From Zoogloea oleivorans (GTDB lineage Bacteria > Pseudomonadota > Gammaproteobacteria > Burkholderiales > Rhodocyclaceae), in contig NZ_SDKK01000010.1 in assembly GCF_008107625.1 (NCBI RefSeq), positions 1-64,000 on the forward strand: 64,000 nt of DNA. Reading direction: 5' to 3'. Each line of letters starts with the position of its first letter. Within the stretch, counting starts at the first letter, position 1. A program made the translations under genes and the position numbers. Positions 27,967-36,600 of this stretch are shown piece by piece. Below the pieces are notes generated by a model. The model did not search any database. It was not told the DNA's origin and saw only the letters and a list, made by a program, of their open reading frames with translations.

Positions 27967-28737
27967 ATGCGCAACATCCCCCTGTTCAGTTCAGACAAAC
28001 ACAAGTTCATCCTGCTGAACGAAAGCGAGCCGGGCGAAGAAGACGGCATCCGCTCCAACCAGTACCTGATCGCCCATGGCGAGCATGGCGTACTGCTCGA
28101 CCCGGGCGGTTTCGGCGTGATGCCGCGGGTCCTGTCCGAATTGCTGCGCTACATCGGCCCGGACAAGCTGCTGGCGATCATGCTGTCCCACCAGGACCCC
28201 GACATCGTCGGCGGCATCGCCACCTGGCTGGAGATCAGCGAAGCACCGGTGTATGTGTCCTCCATCTGGCTGCGCTTCCTGCCCCACTACGGACTGACCT
28301 CCATGGAACGCTTCATCGGCGTACCCGATGAAGGGATGCAATGCCAGCTGGCCCCCGGTTTCGAACTGGAACTGGTGCCGGCCCACTTCCTGCACTCCGA
28401 GGGGCAGATCAACGTCTACGATCCGATCTCGCGAATCCTGTTCACCGGCGATATCGGCGCGGCCATGATGCCCGAGGGCTCGGAGCACCCCTACGTGGAC
28501 GACTTTGTCGCCCACCTGCCCTACATCGAGGGCTTTCACCGTCGCTACATGGCCTCCAACAAGGCCACCCGCCTGTGGGTCGAAGCCATATCCCGGCTCG
28601 ACATCGACATGATCGCCCCCCAGCACGGCCCGGTTTACCGGGGAGCAGCCGTCCCGGCCTTCCTGGAGTGGTTCCGCAACCTGGAATGCGGCGTCGACCT
28701 GATGACGGCCGCCGGCCGGTTCCGGACGGATTTCTGA
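27967..28737 (+). CDS. Beta-lactamase-fold diiron protein (ODP/flavodiiron-like, no flavodoxin domain)
   Basis: About 256 residues. The metallo-beta-lactamase metal site has the altered motif SHQDPD (H75, D77, D79) plus H140 or H143, D162 (FTGDIG) and H220 (APQHGP), the pattern of flavodiiron proteins and of the oxygen-binding diiron protein ODP that senses oxygen for a Treponema chemoreceptor. No flavodoxin domain follows, so it cannot reduce oxygen alone and is more likely a sensor. The ATG at 27967 (AAGGA 8 bases ahead) is preferred to a GTG at 27937. The GGDEF-EAL gene starts 2 bases after its stop and the Aer-like gene ends 32 bp upstream, supporting a signalling role. Confidence 0.8.
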   Translation: MRNIPLFSSDKHKFILLNESEPGEEDGIRSNQYLIAHGEHGVLLDPGGFGVMPRVLSELLRYIGPDKLLAIMLSHQDPDIVGGIATWLEISEAPVYVSSIWLRFLPHYGLTSMERFIGVPDEGMQCQLAPGFELELVPAHFLHSEGQINVYDPISRILFTGDIGAAMMPEGSEHPYVDDFVAHLPYIEGFHRRYMASNKATRLWVEAISRLDIDMIAPQHGPVYRGAAVPAFLEWFRNLECGVDLMTAAGRFRTDF

Positions 28738-28739
28738 GC

Positions 28740-30929
28740 ATGAAGGCCAATCCCCTGGTGACGTCCGAACGTCAGGAAGCCATGCGTCAGCGCGTCCTGG
28801 AGAGCTTCGCCGCCCTTTTCGAGAGCCAGATGCGCACCCGCCGCTTTGCCTCGAGCATCACTGAACTGACCCGCGACACCCAGGCCGAACTCCTCGGCAG
28901 CCTGCGCGAATCGATCACCCGTATCGCCGACCTGAAACTCGACAGCCGTGCGCAGGACGGGATCGTCGCGGGCCTCCAACGCGCCGTGGCCCGCTGCGAG
29001 CGCTTCGACCAGACCCACAGCCTGCTGGTGGAAGAGCGCCGGCGCCAGTGGCTGAGCAATTCCCGTGACTTGCAGCACGTGATGCTCGAGTTCAACCGCA
29101 CGTCCAGTGAGCTGGCCGGCACCCTGATCGAAAAGGATCTGCTCGAACGCCAGAGCCAGGTTCTCGAAACCATCGTGCTGTCCCACGAAAAGGTCACCCA
29201 GTGGAAAGCCTTCGTGCAGGAAGTGCTGCGGGGTTTCCACGAGTTTTTCCCCTTCGACGTTTTCTTCATTGCCTTTGCCGAAGAGAACATTCTGTCCCTG
29301 TACATCTATTACATGGGCGACTACCCGGACGAGGTGAAGGCTTCGGCCAGAAGCAGCCTGGCGCGAGACATGATTGCCCAGCTGGCGCTGCCGGCCGACG
29401 TCCCGCTGGACATCGAGGAGTTCCAGGTGGCCCACCGCAAGGGGCGCGCCCTGAGTGACGTCGAGGACATCCGGATGATCACGGTGCCCGTGCCGGACCT
29501 CGAAGCCTCCAACCTGGCCGGCTTGCTGGGCATTGCCTACGCCTCCCTCGAAGGTCTGACGCCCCAGGAAAGCAGCGTCATCCACTCCATCCTGGCCGTC
29601 ATGGTGATGGTGGTCGGCTCCAGCAAGGCCCTCAGCCGGACCCTCTCGGAACTCGAATACTATTCGACCCACGACCCCCTGACCGGACTGCACAACCGGC
29701 GCTACTTCAACGAAATCCTCGGCTATGAAGTCGGGCGCTCCGAGCGCCACAACCACCAGTTCTCCATCCTCATGCTGGACCTGGACGACTTCAAGGACGT
29801 CAACGACACCTACGGCCACCCATGTGGCGACCGGGTCCTGCAGCAGGTCGCGGACAGAATGCGCGCCTCCATGCGCAACGGCGACCTGGCGACCCGTATC
29901 GGCGGCGACGAATTTGCCATCATCCTAGTGGAGACCGGCGTGGAAGGCGCCCTGGTGGTCGCCGAAAAACTGCGCACCGAACTGCGCCAGATGACCTTCG
30001 AGGGCGAAGAGGACAAGTACTTCCACGTCACCACATCGATTGGCGTGGTGACCTACCCGAGCGACGCCCGCAGCATCTCCGACCTGATGGCCGGCGTCGA
30101 CCTGGGCCTCTATCGCGCCAAGGAACTGGGCAAGGACACCATCGGCACGCTCGAATCGGTCAAAGACCGGGTCAATGCCAGCCGGCTGACCCGCGACTAT
30201 GCCGAAAAACTGCGCGTATCCCTGCGGGAAGGGCGCGTCATTCCCTACTACCAGAGCATTTTCGACTGCCGGACCGGCGAGCCTTTCGCCTACGAAACCC
30301 TGGCCCGGATCATCGAACCCGACGGGCGGACCCTGTCGGCCGGCACCTTTATCGACACCATCGAAAAATACGGCCTGGGCCGCGATCTCGACCGCACCAT
30401 CATCGCCCAGGCCATGCACGCAGCCCGCGCCCGGCTCGATGCGGACAAACCACCCTTCCGGATTTTCATCAATCTTTCGGCCCAGGAAATCCAGGGCCGC
30501 GGCATCCTCGGCTACGCCGAACAACTGTGCACCGAGCTGGGCATCCCCCCCAATGTGATCGTCTTCGAGATCCTCGAACGGGATGCCATCGGCGACATGA
30601 CCCACATGCGCAAATTTCTCAGCGATCTGCGCAAGAAGGGCTTCCTGTTCGCCCTCGACGATTTCGGCAGCGGCTACAACTCCTTCCACTACCTGCGCGA
30701 ACTGACCTTCGACTACGTGAAGATCGATGGCGCCTTCGTGAAGAACATCGTGCGCTCGAAGGTGGACCGTACCCTGGTGCACAACCTGACCCGCCTGTGC
30801 CAGGAACTCGGCATCCTGACCATCGCCGAATTCGTCGAGTCAGAGGACATCCTGCAGGCCCTGCGCGGCATGGGGGTCGATTACGCGCAGGGCTTCCATC
30901 TCGGCATGCCGGCTCCGCAGATGCCCTGA
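28740..30929 (+). CDS. GAF-like/GGDEF/EAL c-di-GMP signalling protein
   Basis: About 729 residues. An N-terminal helical region (1-170) and a GAF-like domain (about 170-300) precede a GGDEF domain with intact GGDEF (about 388-392) and an RNGD I-site five residues before it, so cyclase activity with product inhibition is expected. The EAL domain follows (from about 500): the EAL triplet is ETL, but Asn (INLSAQ), the Glu in FEILER, DDFGSGYNS and the Lys in DYVKIDG are kept, so phosphodiesterase activity is plausible. No PAS or membrane segment is seen, so input may come from the ODP-like protein encoded directly upstream. Confidence 0.9.
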   Translation: MKANPLVTSERQEAMRQRVLESFAALFESQMRTRRFASSITELTRDTQAELLGSLRESITRIADLKLDSRAQDGIVAGLQRAVARCERFDQTHSLLVEERRRQWLSNSRDLQHVMLEFNRTSSELAGTLIEKDLLERQSQVLETIVLSHEKVTQWKAFVQEVLRGFHEFFPFDVFFIAFAEENILSLYIYYMGDYPDEVKASARSSLARDMIAQLALPADVPLDIEEFQVAHRKGRALSDVEDIRMITVPVPDLEASNLAGLLGIAYASLEGLTPQESSVIHSILAVMVMVVGSSKALSRTLSELEYYSTHDPLTGLHNRRYFNEILGYEVGRSERHNHQFSILMLDLDDFKDVNDTYGHPCGDRVLQQVADRMRASMRNGDLATRIGGDEFAIILVETGVEGALVVAEKLRTELRQMTFEGEEDKYFHVTTSIGVVTYPSDARSISDLMAGVDLGLYRAKELGKDTIGTLESVKDRVNASRLTRDYAEKLRVSLREGRVIPYYQSIFDCRTGEPFAYETLARIIEPDGRTLSAGTFIDTIEKYGLGRDLDRTIIAQAMHAARARLDADKPPFRIFINLSAQEIQGRGILGYAEQLCTELGIPPNVIVFEILERDAIGDMTHMRKFLSDLRKKGFLFALDDFGSGYNSFHYLRELTFDYVKIDGAFVKNIVRSKVDRTLVHNLTRLCQELGILTIAEFVESEDILQALRGMGVDYAQGFHLGMPAPQMP

Positions 30930-30931
30930 GT

Positions 30932-30947
30932 CAGGCCTTCAGGCCTG
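30932..30947. terminator. Hairpin between convergent genes
   Basis: CAGGCCTTCAGGCCTG, a 7-bp perfect stem, spans the 9-bp gap between the GGDEF-EAL gene and the convergent gene and overlaps the latter's stop codon. There is no T-run on either side, so termination would be weak at best. Confidence 0.35.
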
Positions 30948-31922
30948 CTCGATACTCAGATAGACCTGCGTCTGGTTGAGCAGCAGGTAGGCGATCTCGC
31001 CAAAGGTCATCGGCCCGGTGAGCGCCCCGGTGGTACGCCCTTCCAGTCCGCAATACAGGTAGTTGAGGATGCAGTTGCACGACCACAGGGGCAGCGCCTC
31101 CACCTCGGCGCCCTGGGCCAGATTGAAGTCCACCGGTGCGGCGAGGCGGTACTCCACGTCGTCGAACACCGGCGCATAGAAATCCACGCGGCCGGCGATG
31201 CTGTCGACGCCCTTGATCGACACGTTGATCGACGCCCCGCCGTAATCGGCCACCAGCGGCAGACGCACGTCGGCCTGGCGCGCTTCGAGGTAGGCGGCGA
31301 AGTCCGTATCCACGCCATTAACCAGGCAACGGTGGGCCGAGAAACCGGTTTCCGGAAAGCGCAGGCTATCGCCGTCGCCCTGACCCAGCGTATTGAAAAT
31401 CTCGATCCGGGCGAAGGCCGACTCCGGCAGCGGCACATGCATCACCACTGCCCGTTCCCCGTCAAAAGCCCGCTCCAGCCCGTTCACCACCAGCGGCGCG
31501 ACCTTGCCAAAATCGTCCAGGTGGCTGCCGGCAATCCAGCCGACCACCGGCTTGATGAACATGTCGGCAAAACTGGGGGCCTTGCGGGCGTACAGCGAAT
31601 GCGTACCCGAAAAGGCGGGGATGATGATCAGGCTATAGCCGTTGGCCGGCCCGTCCTCGCAAACATGCTCCAGGTTGGTGATGTCGTAGAAACGGATTTC
31701 CGGCGCCCCTGCCGTGACCGGGATTTCAGTGACGAAGAGCAGCGCCCGGCTCGCCAGCCCGCCATGCTCGCCCATGAAATAGGGAATCGTGCCGCCGATC
31801 CAGTTGCCCGCCGGCAGGCGGCGCAGCAGGGCCTCGTCGCCGGCAAGCATCAGAAAGTGCCCGGCCGCGATCAGCGCAGCGGCCTCATCCACCGTCATCA
31901 GGTGGTTGGCCAGAGTGCTCAT
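30939..31922 (-). CDS. Uncharacterised conserved protein (possibly DUF6976)
   Basis: 327 residues, soluble, no signal peptide or membrane helix. It starts MSTLANHLMTVDEAAALIAA and has AGDEALLRRLPAGNWIGGTI, which resembles sensory proteins where a peptide loop precedes a conserved IPYFM segment; a Cys-rich stretch near the C-terminus (LWSCNCILNYLYCGLEG) could bind metal or a cofactor. I cannot assign a function, and the family name is a recollection, not a search. Its start overlaps the stop of the upstream gene as ATGA, so the two proteins are probably made together. Confidence 0.7.
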   Translation of the reverse strand: MSTLANHLMTVDEAAALIAAGHFLMLAGDEALLRRLPAGNWIGGTIPYFMGEHGGLASRALLFVTEIPVTAGAPEIRFYDITNLEHVCEDGPANGYSLIIIPAFSGTHSLYARKAPSFADMFIKPVVGWIAGSHLDDFGKVAPLVVNGLERAFDGERAVVMHVPLPESAFARIEIFNTLGQGDGDSLRFPETGFSAHRCLVNGVDTDFAAYLEARQADVRLPLVADYGGASINVSIKGVDSIAGRVDFYAPVFDDVEYRLAAPVDFNLAQGAEVEALPLWSCNCILNYLYCGLEGRTTGALTGPMTFGEIAYLLLNQTQVYLSIEQA

Positions 31923-32656
31923 GCGGCCTCCCGGACGAGCTGTTGCAGCTCATGGGAAAGCATTCGCTCGTTCTTCAGGAAGTAGCGATGCATGTCGCGC
32001 AGCTTCATCATGCGCACCTCTTCGTCGGCGATCACCGCCACCTGGGAGCGCGTGCGGGAGAGCAGCAACTGCAGGCTGAGAACGCGCACATCGATATTCA
32101 GCGAGCCATCGACCAGGCGTGCCCACACCGGGTCGGACAGCTCGGGGACGCGGCTGTCGGCAGCCGGTTTGCCCGCATCCTTCGGAAAGGCCACCACTGG
32201 ATTCGGCGACGCCTTGCCGGCGCCCTCCGCGACGCCGTGGCGGCCGTTGTCGATGGCATGCCGGTAGCGCCACAGCTCGGCCATCGGCACATCGAGGATT
32301 GCGCACACACCGGCCATGTTCACCCCTTCGTTGAGCAGGGCCAGGATCTGCTTGTCGAGGGCCCGGGTGAAGGGCATGCCCGCCTCTCCGGCCCATTGCT
32401 GGCGCGGCAGTTCCGAGCCGACGGGCGGACGGACGTGGATCTGCACTTTCCAGCCGCCGAAGCCGCTGTGTCGCCACACCACCTCCGGCCCGCTGTCGAC
32501 CGGTTTGGGCCGACTCAGGCGAAACCAGCCGCGTGGCGCGTCCACGCCGATCCACACATTCATGCAGCGGTTGTACTCGTCCGCCCGGCATTCCCGCACG
32601 GCCCAGGGCTCCTGGACCTGCAGCAACTGTTTCCACAACGCCAACGCATCGGCCAT
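31919..32656 (-). CDS. Uncharacterised protein, operon partner of the preceding unknown
   Basis: About 245 residues, no family recognised. The N-terminal third is Trp/Arg-rich (VWIGVDAPRGWFRLSRPKPV, VVWRHSGFGGWKVQIHVRPP); a short helical segment in the middle (NMAGVCAILDVPMAELWRYR) could be a helix-turn-helix, and the C-terminus is helical and Leu-rich. The ATG at 32656 is chosen because GAGG lies 7 bases ahead. It is the first gene of a two-gene operon and overlaps the next gene by 4 bp. A DNA- or RNA-binding role is possible but unproven. Confidence 0.7.
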   Translation of the reverse strand: MADALALWKQLLQVQEPWAVRECRADEYNRCMNVWIGVDAPRGWFRLSRPKPVDSGPEVVWRHSGFGGWKVQIHVRPPVGSELPRQQWAGEAGMPFTRALDKQILALLNEGVNMAGVCAILDVPMAELWRYRHAIDNGRHGVAEGAGKASPNPVVAFPKDAGKPAADSRVPELSDPVWARLVDGSLNIDVRVLSLQLLLSRTRSQVAVIADEEVRMMKLRDMHRYFLKNERMLSHELQQLVREAA

Positions 32657-32901
32657 ATCCACCTCGCTGAAAAAGGAGTGCCAAAGCGAAGAGCGTGTGC
32701 AAGGGGCATGCCCGAAATGTAGCGCCCTTGCCGGTAAAGGGCTGGCGCCCCCCGGCCCGAAAAATGCCGCAGCGCATCATGTCCATTGCGTGAACATCTG
32801 TTGCAGCAGAGTCGCCCTGCCCTGCTGCAAATCGGTCCACCCCGACCAATCGACGATGCCGATAAAGATTTTTCATGCCGGAGGAGCACACATGCCCGCA
32901 A

Positions 32902-32923
32902 GTCGGACTGAAGTCCGGCCCAC
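32902..32923. repeat. Single REP hairpin, degenerate
   Basis: AGTCGGACTGAAGTCCGGC followed by CCAC, one diverged arm of the REP family, ending 10 bp before the terminator hairpin of the OmpA-like gene. Confidence 0.7.
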
Positions 32924-32933
32924 AGGCATGAAA

Positions 32934-32957
32934 AAAGCCGGGCGGACCCGGCTTTTG
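32934..32957 (-). terminator. Intrinsic terminator of the OmpA-like gene
   Basis: Read leftward, AAAAGCCGGG, a 4-base loop and CCCGGCTTTT form a 10-bp stem that ends in six T on the minus strand. It stands 22 bp after the OmpA-like stop codon, a textbook rho-independent terminator. Confidence 0.85.
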
Positions 32958-32978
32958 CTGGCGCAGTAAAGTGAAAGC

Positions 32979-33473
32979 TTACTGAACGCGAACTTCCACG
33001 CGACGCGCTTCGGCATCGTCGGCAGCACCGCCGAGGGTGACGGCCGGCTTGCGCATCTGGATCTTGTCGGCCGGCACGCCGGCAGCGATCAGGGCTTCCT
33101 TGACGGCCACGGCGCGGGACTTGGCCACTTCGGCATTCACCGCAGCGCCACCGGTTTCGTCGTGGTAGCCGGACAGCAGCACCAGCTTGGCGGGCTCTTC
33201 AGCCAGCTTGGCGAGGACCTTGGGCAGCTCTTCGGCGACGGCGGCGGCGGGCAGTTCAGCCTTGCCGGAGTCGAAGTACAGCTTGACCAGCGGCTCGCCG
33301 ATTTCGGCGATTTCGGGTGCTTCCTCGACGGCCGCCACGGCAGCCGGAGCAGTAGCGCTGCTGGTCTGGCCGGTGACATAGGTGGTGAGGCCAATCACGA
33401 GGCCGATCACCAGCGCAATGATGCCGAACAGGATACCCAGTACGAGGTTCTGGTTGTCGTCGTCTTCTTGCAT
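32979..33473 (-). CDS. Membrane-anchored OmpA-like domain protein
   Basis: 164 residues. A short acidic N-terminus (MQEDDDNQN) precedes one membrane helix (about 10-32, LVLGILFGIIALVIGLVIGL), an Ala/Glu-rich linker and a C-terminal OmpA-like domain (about 60-164: VKLYFDSGKAELPA, LLSGYHDETGGAAVN, LAKSRA-like AEVAKSRAVAVKEALIAAGV, RRVEVRVQ). Such domains bind peptidoglycan, so this tethers the inner membrane to the wall. A monocistronic unit with a clear terminator. Confidence 0.88.
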   Translation of the reverse strand: MQEDDDNQNLVLGILFGIIALVIGLVIGLTTYVTGQTSSATAPAAVAAVEEAPEIAEIGEPLVKLYFDSGKAELPAAAVAEELPKVLAKLAEEPAKLVLLSGYHDETGGAAVNAEVAKSRAVAVKEALIAAGVPADKIQMRKPAVTLGGAADDAEARRVEVRVQ

Positions 33474-33673
33474 GGAAAATTCCTTTCTAGGTCAATGATC
33501 AAATCAAACCCGCCGAGTATACCGGGTTATCCGGACAGACTTCACGCTGCCCCGGCCTGAAAGGTTAAATAGCTTTTCCAGAGCTGCTCCCTCCAAGCCC
33601 CTGGCATAAGTTGATTCCCCTATACTCCGGCCGCTCTTCCCGGATAGCCCTCGAGCAACGTCCTGCCCCCTGC

Positions 33674-36600
33674 ATGTCAGTCCATGATCTTTGCCTGCAT
33701 CTTCAGCTGATCGGCCCCCCGCAGTTGCAGCGCGCCGGGCAGGACGTGACGACAGACATCACCTACCGCAAGGGCTGGGCCTTGCTGGCCTATATGGCCA
33801 TGCACCGGGACCGCTGGCTGCAGCGCACATCCCTGGCCGACCTGCTGTGGCCGGATCTGCCCCGGGAGGCCGCACTGACCAATCTGCGGCAAGTCCTCAA
33901 CAACCTCCGTCGAGTGGTACAAACCGGCCTGCCGGCAACACCCCTGGGATGTGAGCGGGAACGCATCGGGCTATTCACCACGCCGGAGTTCCGGATCGAT
34001 CTGGATGAGTTCTGCGAGCACCGGGCCCTGGCGGTGGCCCAGGGCAAACCGGAAGCCATGGCCTGGCTGCTGAATGAGTTCGCGCCCCGGAGCGCCCACC
34101 TCCTCGACGAGTTCCTGCAGGGAATCCACTTGCCAGGCTGCCCAGCCTTCGATGACTGGCTGGACACCACCCGGAGCCATCTGGGCCGGGTACGGCGGCA
34201 ACTGCTGGCACACCTGTGCACCGCCCAGGCAGCGGCAGGACAGGACGCCATCGCCCTCGTCACCGCCAGCCGCCTGTGCGATCTCGATCCGCTGGACGAA
34301 ACGGCAGCGATGCGCTTGGCCGGCCTGCGCATGAACAGCGGAGACCGGCGGGGAGCCATCCTCGCCCTGCAGACACTGGAGCGACAGCTTGCCGCGGAAC
34401 TGGGCACCCGGCCGGGACCAGAGTTCCAGCAGCAGCTGCGCCAATGGCAAAGCAACGCCGCCGACGCCACGGCTGGCGCTGCGCCCCAAGGCAGCAGCAA
34501 GATCCCGACGATCACCGGACCGCAACTGGAGCCCGGCTGGGGGGCCGTGCTCTACGTACTCTGCAGCGCCGAGAACGCTACACAGGAAGGCCTCGAGCAG
34601 GATGCCCAACACCTCCTCGAGGTTCACCAGCGGGCAGCAGCGCTCGCCCGACGCCTGGACGGAAGGCTGCTCGCACCGGCCGGAACCGGCTTTCTGCTCG
34701 GCTTTGGCTTTGCCGCAGCCCAGGAAGGCAGCGCGCTCCGCAGCGCGCTGGCGGCCCGGGAGCTCATGAGCGCCGATGCAGGTACCGCGCCCCTCTGCAT
34801 CGGCATCGGCTTCGGCCCCGTGGTGCGCAGCACCAGCGGCCTGCTCGGACCACTCCCCGAGCAGGCTCGCCGCCTGGCCCGGCAGGCACGACACGGACAG
34901 ATCCTGGCCAACCAGGCGCTACGTGGCCCCTGCGGCGTCACCCCCCTGATCCGCTGGCAGGACTCCGGCGCAGACGCCGATGCACTCCTGCTGGAATGGC
35001 ACACCCCGCTCGAAAACCCTTGCCACGACGCACTCACCGCATGGGGCAGCCGCCCTCTGGCAGGCCGCAGCAAGCCCTTGCAGCAACTGCGTCAGGCATG
35101 GCGCCGAGCCGAGGCCGGACATCCCCAATGGGTCGTGCTGCAGGGTGAGGCGGGCGTCGGCAAGACCGCCCTGGCCATGGCCCTGGGTCAGGCCCTGCGA
35201 GAAGAAGGCCAGCACGTCCATGCCTGGCGCTGCGATCTGAGCCACCAGCACGAACCCTTTGCCTCCGTCCGGCGCGGCGTGGAACTCAGCCTGACGGACC
35301 TCGCAGATGTAGCCGCCCAAGCCGCATGCACCCTGATCGCCCTCCTCGAAACTCCCGCTGCCGAAGAGGCTGCAGGCACACATGCACGAAACGTCCTGCA
35401 GGCGGCATTCGACGTTCTGGACGGCATGTGTGCTCACGCCCCCATCCTGCTGATCGTCGACGATCTCCACTGGGCCGATCAGGCCACCCGGGACCTGCTG
35501 GCGGGCTATGCGGGCCAGTTCGGAGCACAAACCGTGATGCTCCTCACCACCGCACGCAAAGACTCAGCCATCGAATACGCAGGCACCGCCCCCCTGATCA
35601 TCGAACTGGAGGGCCTGCCGGCCCGGGATGCATACCGGATGCTGCGACAGCTCGACACCAAGGGACGACTCGGCACGCACCAACGGGAACGCATCATTGC
35701 ATCGAGTGGCGGCATCCCGCTGTTCATCGAACGTCTGGCCCTTGCAGGACAGGAAGAGGGCGCCCTGCCCCTGCTTTCCGTCCACGAACTCCTCCAGCTG
35801 GAGCTAAACCGGCTGGGGCCCTTCCGGGAGGTGCTGCAGCTCGCCGCCGTCATCGGACAGGAGTTCCGGGTGGACCTCCTGGCGCGCATTCTGCCGAATC
35901 AGAACATCCCGGCAGTCCTGCACCTCGCCGCCACTCATCGCCTCATCCTCGACACGGGCAACCCGGAAATCGGCATCTTCCGCCACGCACTGATCCGCGA
36001 TGCCGCCTACGCCAGCCTGCTCGACAGCCAGCGCCGAACGCGGCACGCCGACGTCGCGGCCGAACTGGCCCGTCAACCGGACGCCAACCCCGCCGAGCGC
36101 GCCTTCCACCACGAGGCCGCCCACCAGTGGCATGCCGCCCTGGAAGCCTGGCGCCTGGCCGGCCAGGCCGCTAGCGCGCTGGAATGCAGCAGCGATGCCC
36201 TCCTGCACTTCGAACTGGCCCTGCACATCGCCCGCACCCCGGAGCACAGCCTGATGGATCAAGCCCCGGCCCTCGGTCTGGCCGCAGGACACGCCGCCAT
36301 GCAGTGCCAAGGCTATGGCTCAACCCATGCCCACGGCCTCTTCCAGGCCATCCATGACGAGATGGCCGCCCTGCCCGCCCCCACGCCAGCCCAACGCACA
36401 ACCCTCTTCGAAGCCCTTGCCGGCCTCTACATGGGTAGCGGCTCTCAGGGCCGGAACCAGGGCCTGCTCATCGCCCAGCGCCTGAACCACCTGGCGGACG
36501 GCCCGGCCCAACGCCTGATGGCCTGCTTCGCCCTGGGCAACTCCCTCTTCTGGCGCGGCCGCTTCAAGGACGCTCTGGCCGCCCAGGAAGAAGGCATCGC

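Larger units (their letters stand above)
32657..32978. other. 322-bp intergenic region
   Basis: Holds the leftward promoter region of the two-gene operon, one degenerate REP hairpin (32902-32923) and the terminator of the OmpA-like gene. No other gene or RNA is convincing. Confidence 0.5.

Noticed and set aside
32893-32970. 25-codon plus-strand frame with a strong GGAGGAG ribosome site
   Set aside because: It reads through the REP hairpin and the terminator of the opposite gene; I regard the match as coincidence, though a leader peptide cannot be fully excluded.
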